Below, one piece after another: positions 27,325 through 35,200 of a stretch of DNA of 64,000 nt; positions within the stretch are counted from its first letter, which is position 1, and the number at the start of each line of letters is the position of its first letter. Both the position numbers and the translations under genes were made by a program. The notes below the pieces were generated by a model. That model saw only the letters and a list, made by a program, of their open reading frames with translations, was not told the DNA's origin and did no database searches. Source of the stretch: CAWIHA01 sp963835855 (GTDB taxonomy: Bacteria > Acidobacteriota > Terriglobia > Bryobacterales > Bryobacteraceae); NCBI GenBank assembly GCA_963835855.1, contig CAWIHA010000027.1, positions 62,001-126,000 on the forward strand, given 5' to 3'.

Positions 27325-27353
27325 TTAAGATTCTCCTTGTCGCGCGCTATAAT
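27325..27353 (+). promoter_or_regulatory. Putative sigma-70 promoter for small membrane protein
   Basis: A perfect -10 TATAAT lies at 27348-27353, with a weak -35 TTAAGA at 27325-27330 and a 17-base spacer. It is followed by GAAGGAGGTCT and the ATG at 27376, giving a very short leader. Confidence 0.55.
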
Positions 27354-27375
27354 CATCCCGAGCTGAAGGAGGTCT

Positions 27376-27582
27376 ATGGCAAGTCCCAAATCGAACCCCA
27401 AACGCTGGTATTTGGTGATGGTTTTCTGCGTCGTGATGTCCTTCTTCGTGTTCGCGGTCGGGCCGCGCCTCGGCTACTCGCCGTCTGCGATACGCGAGGT
27501 TGCGCTTCTGATCGGGCTCTGGGCGCCGACCCTTGCGATCCTCGGCGTGCGCGCCGAGATCCTCCAGCGGATGAAGGAGTAA
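27376..27582 (+). CDS. Small two-helix membrane protein
   Basis: 68 aa. A basic start (MASPKSNPKRW), then two membrane segments (YLVMVFCVVMSFFVFAVGP and IREVALLIGLWAPTLAIL) and a short basic tail. The promoter box and an almost perfect Shine-Dalgarno (AAGGAGGT) argue that it is a real, well-expressed gene. No family recognised and no obvious operon partner; the TolC-like gene begins 91 bases downstream and could be co-transcribed. Confidence 0.75.
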   Translation: MASPKSNPKRWYLVMVFCVVMSFFVFAVGPRLGYSPSAIREVALLIGLWAPTLAILGVRAEILQRMKE

Positions 27583-27673
27583 CCACGGCCGCTGTGCCGT
27601 TTGGTCCGGCGCCGGGAATCGGCTGGGCGCGAGCGAGTAGATGCTGCTGTAGCGGGTCGATTAAGCTGTAGCT

Positions 27674-28954
27674 ATGTCCCGATCCGCAATTCTGTTCCTA
27701 TGGGGTGTGTGCGCCTGCGCCGCTCAGGTGCGCACACTCACCCTGCGCGAAGCCGTTGATCTCGCGCTCAAGCAGAACCCCAACGTCATCATCGCCCGGC
27801 TGGACGAGCAAAAAGCCGAAGAAGCCGTCCGGCTCGCGAAAGACCCGTTTGTTCCCAAGCTCTTCGTTGGCAGCGGCTTGGCGTACAGTAGCGGTTTCCC
27901 GATGAGCATCGAGGGCGCAACGCCTTCCATCGTGCAGGCGCGCGCCATCGGTGACGTTTTCAATCGGCCGCAAAGCTATCGCGTTGCCGCGGCCAGGGAG
28001 AACCGGCGCGCCACCGCGATCGATGCATCCGCCAAGCAGGACGAAGTGGTCTACCGCACGGCTGAGCTATTCCTCGAGGCCGAAAAAGCTGCAAAGGTTG
28101 CCGGCGTTGCGCGCGCCGAGGTCAGCGGACTGGAGAGCGTGCTGGAGGCGGTCCAGGCGCGCGTGGCAGAGGGCCGGGAGCTGCCGATCGAGTCCAAGAA
28201 GGCCGAGCTAAACCTCGCGCAGGCGCGCTACCGTTTGCAGGTGGCGGAGTCCAGCCAGCGCGCTGCCGAAACGTCGCTTGCGGCCGTGCTCGGCCTGGGC
28301 GCCAACGAGCAGGTGCGGCCGGCTGTTGAGGAGCGGGCGTTGACTCCTGTGCCGGATTCTGCGGATGCGGCAGCCGAGAGTGCGCTCAAGAACAGCAAGG
28401 AAGTCAGGTCGCTCGAATCGAAGCTCGTGGCGAAAGGCTTCGACGTGCGCGCCGAGCGCGCCGCCCGCCTTCCTACGCTGGACCTGGTGGCCGAGTACGG
28501 CCTGCTGGCCAGGTTCAACAATTACGACAAGTTCTTCCGCGCGTTCCAGAGGAACAATACGCAATTGGGCATTTCGCTTTCCGTACCGCTCTGGAGCGGT
28601 CCCGGCGTGAGCGCCGCGGTATCGCAGGCCGAGTCCGAAGCGGCGCGATTACGCGTCGAGATCCGCACCGCGCGCGGACGAATCGAACGAGACACTCGCA
28701 AGGCGTACGAGGAAATGAAGCAAGCTGAGGCCGCGCGGGATATCGCCCGGCTGGACCTCGACATCGCGCGGGAGCAGGTCTCCATCCTGCTGGCGCAGAT
28801 GCAGGAGGGGCGGGCGGAATTGCGTCAGGTGGAGGAAGCGCGCGCGGCCGAAACCGCCAAATGGATCGCGTTTTATGACGCGGACACAAACGTGGAAGGC
28901 GCCCGCTTGAACCTTTTGCGGCAGACGGGCGAGCTCGCGGCTGCGTTGCGGTAG
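27674..28954 (+). CDS. TolC family outer-membrane protein
   Basis: 426 aa. A short signal peptide (SAILFLWGVCACAAQ) is followed directly by LTLREAVDLALKQNPNVIIA, the usual start of the outer membrane efflux domain, and long coiled-coil helices in two halves. The second half contains NNTQLGISLSVPLWSGPGVS, the conserved beta-barrel-entry GISLSVPLW motif. It is shorter than the first TolC of the window and not closely similar. No transporter or adaptor gene is adjacent, so it must work with components elsewhere. The function call is to family only. Confidence 0.88.
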   Translation: MSRSAILFLWGVCACAAQVRTLTLREAVDLALKQNPNVIIARLDEQKAEEAVRLAKDPFVPKLFVGSGLAYSSGFPMSIEGATPSIVQARAIGDVFNRPQSYRVAAARENRRATAIDASAKQDEVVYRTAELFLEAEKAAKVAGVARAEVSGLESVLEAVQARVAEGRELPIESKKAELNLAQARYRLQVAESSQRAAETSLAAVLGLGANEQVRPAVEERALTPVPDSADAAAESALKNSKEVRSLESKLVAKGFDVRAERAARLPTLDLVAEYGLLARFNNYDKFFRAFQRNNTQLGISLSVPLWSGPGVSAAVSQAESEAARLRVEIRTARGRIERDTRKAYEEMKQAEAARDIARLDLDIAREQVSILLAQMQEGRAELRQVEEARAAETAKWIAFYDADTNVEGARLNLLRQTGELAAALR

Positions 28955-29136
28955 GAGGGTTGCGGCAGGAGGAATGACGCGGGAGCCGCTGCGCGGCTGT
29001 TCGTGGCTCCTTGCTGATAGCTCGTGGGTCATGAGAGGCGTGCCTCGGCTTCGCCCTGGGTGCGCCGTCGCTCGAACCACGCGCCACAGGCCACGGGCCG
29101 CGCGTATTGACGTAGAATCGACCAATGAGGAGTCCT

Positions 29137-31446
29137 ATGCGGCCATTGAGGTTCGTGCTGTGTGCGTTGCTGGTCATTACAGGAATCTCTTGTAGCCGGG
29201 ATCCCGGCATCGTGAAGCGGAAGTACGTCCAGATTGGCAACCGGTACTTTGCGAAAGGCAAGTATAAAGAAGCCTATATCATGTACCGCAACGCCCTCAA
29301 AAAAGATCCCCGGTACGGTGAGGCTTACTATCGGGCCGGGCTCACCGAGCTCAGAATGGGACGGCCGATGGACGCCGCGCGCGACTTCCAACGTGCCGCC
29401 GACACCGATCCCAACAACACTGACGCGAGCACGCAGCTAGGCGACATTTATCTGGCCGGCTATCTCGTCAACCCGCGCCGGCCCGAGCCAATGCGGGCGG
29501 AGATCGATCGCATCTCGAAGCAACTCCTGAAACAGAACCCCAATTCTAGCGAGGGTCTGCGACTGGAGGGCTATCTGCTGCTGGTTGCCGGCCGAAATCC
29601 GAAGGCGGCGATCGAGGTGTTTCAAAAGGCGAACCAGCTAAGGCCGTTCACGCCGAAGATCGTGTTACCGCTTGCGCAGAGTCTGATTGCGGACGGTCAG
29701 CTCCCCGAAGCGGAGAAACTGGCCACAGGATTAATCGAGAAGGAGAAGAGCTTCGGCCCCATTTACGATTTGCTGTATGTGGTGTACATGAGAGGACACC
29801 GCGTCGCGGATGCCGAAAGCATCCTGAAGCTGAAAGCCGCCAATAATCCGAAGCAAGGTGACTACTTGTTACAACTCGCGCGCTATTATTACATCGAGCA
29901 GCGCCCTGCCGATGTCGAGAGCGTGCTCGCGAAACTGACCGCGGATACGAATGCTTTTCCGGGCGCGCACGCCAAAGCGGGCCTCTTCTACCGCACTATC
30001 CGCAACTACGACAACGCGATTCGGCAATACCAGGCTGGGATGCACGCCGACCCGAAGCACAAGCTCGATTACGAGAAGGCCATTGCCGAAACGCTGATCG
30101 CGCAGGGCAGGCGGGCGGAAGCGTCCAAAATGCTCGAGGACGTTCTGAAGGAGAACGCCAACGACGACCAGGCGCAGGCGATGCGCGCCTCCCTGCTGCT
30201 CGATACCGGCAACGTCCAGCAGGTCGAGACCGCGATCAATGACTTGCAGTCGGTGGTCAGCCGCATGCCGGCGAATCCCGTGCTGCGGTTCAATTACGGC
30301 CGTGCGCTGCTGGCCAAACAACAGCTCGACCAGGCGCGGACGCAATTCCAGGAAGCAGTGAAACTTGCGGCCAACTACCTTCCCCCAAGACTGGCGCTGG
30401 CCGAGATCCAGCTCGCCAGGGGCGAGTACGGGAAGGCGCTTCAGAGCGCCAGGGAAATCATCGAGATCAACCCCGGGAATCTGCAGGCCGAGCTGATCAG
30501 CGGCAGCGCGCTGGCGAGGACAGGCGATCTCGCCGGAGCCCGGGCTGAGCTTACCGAGACGTTGAAGCAGCATCCGTACTCGCGCGAAGCGGTACTCTGG
30601 ATCGCGGCGCTCGATTTGGCGGAGAAGCACTATAGAGAGGCCGAGGACATCTTCAGAAAGCTCTACCAGAGCAACCCCGGGGACCCGCGTGGCTTGGAGG
30701 GACTCAGCGACACGTACGCCGCCCAGGGCCAGTTCGACAAAGCCGCTCAACTGCTGACGGTGGAGCTTGCGAAGAATCCGGCACGGAGCGAAATCCGTCT
30801 GGCTTTGGGCAACGTCGCATTCCGCGCGCAGAAATACGATCTGGCGATCGAGCAGTACCAGGCGTTGATCCAGGCGCACCCGAGCGCTGGCGACCTCTAT
30901 ATCCGCCTCGGCGAGGCGTACCGGCTGAAGGAGAATTTCCAGGAGGCCATCCATTGTTTCCAAAAGGCGAAGGAACTCCGCCCGAACGATCCGGCGGCGT
31001 ACCTGCAGCTCGCCTTGTTGCTCGAAGCGAACGGCCAGAGGGCCCAAGCCCGCCCCGTATACGAACAGGTCCTCAAGCTGCAGCCCGATAATGCGGTCGC
31101 GCTGAATAACCTGGCCTACGCGATGGCGGAAACCGGCGGCGATCTGGACCAGGCGCTCACCCTGGCCCAGCGCGCCAAGCAGAAGCTGCCCAACGATCCG
31201 GATGTCGCCGACACGCTGGGTTGGATCTATATCAAAAAGAACCTCAGCGATAATGCCGTTGACATCTTCCGCGATCTGGTGGCCAAACAGCCCAACAGAT
31301 CCACATACCGGTATCACCTCGGCATGGCGCTCTTCCAGAAGGGCGATAAACCGCAGGCGAAGAAAGAACTCACGGGCGCACTCCAGAAAAACCCGCCCAA
31401 AGACGAAGAGCTTAGGATCAGAGAGTTGATCGGAAAGCTGGGTTAA
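29137..31446 (+). CDS. TPR-repeat lipoprotein
   Basis: 769 aa. The start at 29137 is preferred over the in-frame ATG at 29125 because GAGGAG lies just before it and it gives a compact lipoprotein signal (MRPLRFVLCALLVITGISCS; Cys in the lipobox). The rest is almost wholly tetratricopeptide repeats (for example YAKGKYKEAYIMYRNALKKD-like first unit, DLYIRLGEAYRLKENFQEAI, AVALNNLAYAMAETGGDLDQ, DVADTLGWIYIKKNLSDNAV). Such large TPR lipoproteins are scaffolds for secretion or surface-protein systems (a PEP-CTERM-type TPR lipoprotein is one parallel), but nothing in the neighbourhood names a partner. It has the same strand orientation as the large secreted protein that follows at 32.2 kb. Confidence 0.85.
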   Translation: MRPLRFVLCALLVITGISCSRDPGIVKRKYVQIGNRYFAKGKYKEAYIMYRNALKKDPRYGEAYYRAGLTELRMGRPMDAARDFQRAADTDPNNTDASTQLGDIYLAGYLVNPRRPEPMRAEIDRISKQLLKQNPNSSEGLRLEGYLLLVAGRNPKAAIEVFQKANQLRPFTPKIVLPLAQSLIADGQLPEAEKLATGLIEKEKSFGPIYDLLYVVYMRGHRVADAESILKLKAANNPKQGDYLLQLARYYYIEQRPADVESVLAKLTADTNAFPGAHAKAGLFYRTIRNYDNAIRQYQAGMHADPKHKLDYEKAIAETLIAQGRRAEASKMLEDVLKENANDDQAQAMRASLLLDTGNVQQVETAINDLQSVVSRMPANPVLRFNYGRALLAKQQLDQARTQFQEAVKLAANYLPPRLALAEIQLARGEYGKALQSAREIIEINPGNLQAELISGSALARTGDLAGARAELTETLKQHPYSREAVLWIAALDLAEKHYREAEDIFRKLYQSNPGDPRGLEGLSDTYAAQGQFDKAAQLLTVELAKNPARSEIRLALGNVAFRAQKYDLAIEQYQALIQAHPSAGDLYIRLGEAYRLKENFQEAIHCFQKAKELRPNDPAAYLQLALLLEANGQRAQARPVYEQVLKLQPDNAVALNNLAYAMAETGGDLDQALTLAQRAKQKLPNDPDVADTLGWIYIKKNLSDNAVDIFRDLVAKQPNRSTYRYHLGMALFQKGDKPQAKKELTGALQKNPPKDEELRIRELIGKLG

Positions 31447-31795
31447 AAGGAGCGCGGCTTCCTGCCATTCCGCCGGCGATCGCCAGCCGCTGCCAAGACG
31501 AGCCGCGAAAGCCAGAGGCCGCTAGCCTGCTTTTCTTAGAGGCGATGCAGCGTGCGTGGCGTGGGCGCCCATGCCTGCGCGCCGGGACTCTTCTCGACGC
31601 TTGGGCTCCAACAGAACATCGCGCGGGCAGGAGTGTCTCTCGATAACCGCGCATCGTATACGGCTTCACCCGGCGGGCAGCCGGCGCGGATGCGCGCTTG
31701 GCTGCGTACGTCTTTTCCCAGAGGATAGGTTCGGCATTCCAGTCTTGAACCGGTACCGCAATGCCTCGCCTCCTAGTACGTCCATTACGACGCTG
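31447..31795. other. Intergenic, no gene supported
   Basis: Open frames occur on both strands, but their composition is Arg/Ser/Ala rich and none resembles a family I know. The stretch could be decayed coding sequence. It ends at the left terminal inverted repeat of the MITE. Confidence 0.4.
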
Positions 31796-31984
31796 GCTAG
31801 TGTCCTGAGTCAGAAATTCACCAGATAAGTCGAAGTGGGGCGGACGCCCTCGTCCGCACCGGACCCCTGGTCCGGCATCCCGTAAGCGCATTTCAAAGCA
31901 GGCCGACGAGGGCGTCGGCCGCGGGTCAAAGGACCCGCCCCACACCCGGACTTCTACTACGAACTTCTGACTCAGGACACTAGC
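31796..31984. mobile_element. MITE-like element with 24-bp terminal inverted repeats
   Basis: The left end GCTAGTGTCCTGAGTCAGAA continues ATTC. The right end is the exact inverse complement except one base (AGTTC for AATTC). Length is 189 bp with no coding capacity. Inner inverted segments (GTGGGGCGG at 31835-31843 and CCGCCCCAC at 31935-31943) would fold the element into a long hairpin. TA at both tips (cTAG...CTAg) is consistent with the TA target duplication of IS630/Tc1-type elements. The transposase source is not in the window; assignment to IS630 is inference. Confidence 0.8.
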
Positions 31985-32094
31985 TTCCCCGTAACTAAAC
32001 TAACTTTAATGTCCCAAGGCGGCGTTTTGTCATTGCACAGAACTTCGGAAGTATGTCATAAAGCAAACATTCGCCGAAGTTACGGGCGCTCAGC
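31985..32094. other. Region between MITE and tandem repeats
   Basis: This AT-richer stretch has a possible -35 TTGTCA at 32027-32032 and a poor -10 TATGTC at 32052-32057, too far apart to be convincing. Any promoter for the large downstream gene would lie here or within the tandem repeats. Confidence 0.3.
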
Positions 32095-32221
32095 GAGCCG
32101 CGACCGTCTACGAGCCGCGACCGTGAGGGAGCGGTGCAGTCCGCGACCGTTTGCGAGCCGCGACCGTGAGGGAGCGGTGCAGTCCGCGACCCCTTACGAG
32201 CCGCGACCGTGAGGGAGCGGT
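32095..32221 (+). repeat. Tandem array of the dispersed GAGCCGCGACCGT repeat, 43-bp period
   Basis: Three complete copies of GAGCCGCGACCGTGAGGGAG followed by CGGT start at 32112, 32155 and 32198, spaced exactly 43 bp, with spacers GCAGTCCGCGACC plus a short variable part. A truncated copy starts at 32095. The array ends 18 bases before the start codon of the 1615-aa protein, so it is in its 5' leader. The same unit interrupts the antitoxin gene at 3.4 kb. The spacing and short array do not fit a CRISPR. Confidence 0.9.
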
Positions 32222-32239
32222 GGTAAGTGGAGGACCAGG

Positions 32240-35200
32240 ATGAAAGAGCTTAGAAAGCTGACGTTATCGGCAGCGCTATTGTTAATTGCATTGCCGGCGG
32301 TCCGCGCGGCCACAGTTTCTACCCCGGCCTTCAGTCCTTCGGGCGGGACCTTCACCGCGCCCCAAACCGTCACGCTGAGCACGGCCACCGCCGGGGCTTC
32401 GATCAACTACACCACCGACGGCAGCGCGCCCAGCGATACGGCCGGCACGCTCTACACCGCGCCGATCACGGTCAGCGTCACCACTACAATCAAAGCCGTG
32501 GCCTATATGACCGGCCTGGCTGATAGCGCAGTGAGCACGGCAAAGTACACGATCAAAGCCCTGGCCCCAACCTTCAGCCCCTCGGGCGGAACCTTCACCG
32601 CGCCCCAAACCGTGACGCTGAGCACCGCTACCGCCGGGGCCTCGATCAACTACACCACCGACGGCAGCACGCCCAGCGATACGGCGGGAATGTTATATAG
32701 CGGCCCGATCGCGGTCAACGTCACCACCACGATCAAGGCCGTGGCGTACCTGAGCGGCCTGGCCAACAGCACGGTGAGCACGGCGACGTACACGATCCGG
32801 GCCATAGCCCCGGCGTTCAGCCCCTCGGGCGGGACCTACACGGCTCCACAGACGGTAACGCTCAACACGGCCACCAGCGGGGCCTCGATCAACTACACCA
32901 CGGACGGCAGCACGCCCAGCAACACGGCAGGGACGCTCTACACCGGGCCGATCACGGTCAGCGTCACCACCACCATCAAGGCCGTGGCCTACATGACCGG
33001 CCTGGCTGATAGCGCGGTGAGCACGGCGAAATACACGATCAAAGTTTTGCCGCCGACTTTCAGCCCCTCGGGCGGAACCTTCACAACTCCCCAGACGGTC
33101 ACGCTCAGCACGACCACCGCTGGCGCTTCGATCAACTACACCACCGACGGTAGCACGCCTAGCGCCACCGCCGGCACGCTCTATGCCGGGCCGATTACAG
33201 TCAGCGTCACCACTACAATCAAAGCCGTGGCCTACATGAGCGGCCTCACCGATAGCGCGGTGAGCACGGCAACGTACACCATCCGGGCCATCGCTCCGGC
33301 CTTCAGCCCCTTGGGCGGGACCTTCACCGCGCCCCAAACCGTGACGCTGAGCACGGCCACCGCCGGCGCTTCGATCAACTACACCACCGATGGCAGCACG
33401 CCCAGCGATACGGCCGGCACGCTTTACACCGGCCCGATCACGGTCAGCGCCACGACAACAATCAAAGCCGTGGCCTACATGACCGGCCTGGCCGATAGCG
33501 CGGTGAGCACGGCGAAGTACACTATCAAGGCCCTGGCCCCGGCCTTCAGCCCCTCAGGCGGAACCTTCACCGCGCCCCAAACCGTCACGCTGAGCACGGC
33601 CACCCCTGGAGCTTCGATCAACTACACCACGGACGGCAGCACGCCCAGCGGCACCGCCGGCACGCTTTACACCAGCCCGATCACAGTCAGCGTGACCACC
33701 ACAATCAAAGCCGTGGCCTATATGACCGGCCTGGCCGATAGCGCGGTGAGCACGGCGAAGTACACGATCCGGGCCATAGCCCCGGCCTTCAGTCCTTCAG
33801 GCGGGACCTTCACTGCGCCCCAAACCGTTACGCTGAGCACGGCCACCGCCGGAGCTTCGATCAACTACACCATCGATGGCAGCGCGCCCAGCGCTACAGC
33901 CGGCACGCTCTACACCGGCCCGATCACGGTCAACACTACCACTACAATCAAAGCCGTGGCCTATATGACCGGCCTGGCCGATAGCGCAGTGAGCACGGCG
34001 AAGTACACCTTCCACGGCCCCAGCATCTCGATCCTTTCGCCGGCTTCGGGGCCGGTGGGCACCTCCATTACCATCTCCGGCAGCAACTTCGGAGCGAGCC
34101 AGGGCGCGAGCACCGTGACCTTCAACGGCGTAAGCGCCGGCGCCGCTTACCGCTGGAGCGCCTCGAGCATCATGGCCGCCATCCCCACCGGCGCGGCCAC
34201 GGGCAACGTGGTGGTCACGGTCAATGGCTTGGCCAGCAACGGCGCGCCCTTCACGGTGACGCTCCCGCCCAGCATCTCTAGCGTCTCGCCGGCTTCGGCT
34301 GCTCCGGGCGCGGCCGTCACCATCGGCGGCAGCAACTTCGGCGCGGCCCAGTCGAGCGGCCAGGTGTGGCTGGGGACCGCCAATGGCGTGGTCCAAAGCT
34401 GGAGCGATACCCAGGTGGTCGCTCTGGTGGCCATTGGATCGGCTTCCGGCAACGCCCAGATCCTCCAGAACGGCGTCTGGAGCAATGCGGTCCCCTTTAC
34501 CGTGAATACGCTTCACATAGCCGGCGTGAGCCCGGCTTCGGTAAGCCCCGGAGCTACCGTCACCATCACCGGCACGGGCTTCGGCGCGTCGCAAGGCAAT
34601 GGCGCCGTTTGGCTGGGCGGCACGGCTGGCCAGGTCGTAAGCTGGAGCGATACGCAAATCGTCGCCGTGGTGGCCCCCACTGCGCTGACCGGCGTTGCGC
34701 GTATTCAGCAGAATGGCGTCTGGAGCAATGCGGTTGCCTTTACCGTTCCGGCGCCGAATGGCAACACCTTGGTTCCCAACCTGCTTAACCTGGTGGTGGG
34801 CGACACGCATACCATCCAAGCGCTCAATGCGGCCGGGCAACCCGTAACGGGATTGACTTGGGCATCCAGCGATCCCACGGTGGTGAGCCTTTCGAGCGGC
34901 GATCCGCCGCTTCTCACCGCCCTGGCCGCCGGGCACGTCACCATCACGGCCGGAACCGCCTCCGCCGATGTCACCGTTTCTTCCGGCCCCCTGCCCTTGG
35001 GCACGGTGCTCTGGTCCAATCCCGGCGACGGCTCGGGCATCACTCAGATTGTGCCCGCCGTGCCCAGCCCCAGCGGCGTAGCGGACGTGTTCGCGTTCCA
35101 GGCCGACGGCACGGTCGCAGCCATCACCGCCGACGGCACGACGGCCTGGACCGCGGACGTAAACCAAGGATGCCCCAGTGGCTGGAACTGCATCTTTAAT

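Noticed and set aside
29100..29125. Promoter TTGACG/TAGAAT before the TPR gene
   Set aside because: The two hexamers are separated by a single base instead of 16-18, so they cannot form a sigma-70 promoter together.
31418..31945. 175-codon minus-strand frame between the TPR gene and the large secreted protein
   Set aside because: It runs into the MITE and the end of the TPR gene and shows no motif; composition is that of non-coding GC-rich DNA.
32095..32221. Short CRISPR-like array
   Set aside because: Repeats are 24 bp with a 43-bp period, the spacers are nearly identical and the same repeat occurs as single copies elsewhere; no cas genes are present.
32330..34030. Regularly spaced repeats that could suggest a CRISPR or satellite
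   Set aside because: Units are 243 bp, contiguous, in frame and encode a protein domain; there are no spacers and no cas genes.
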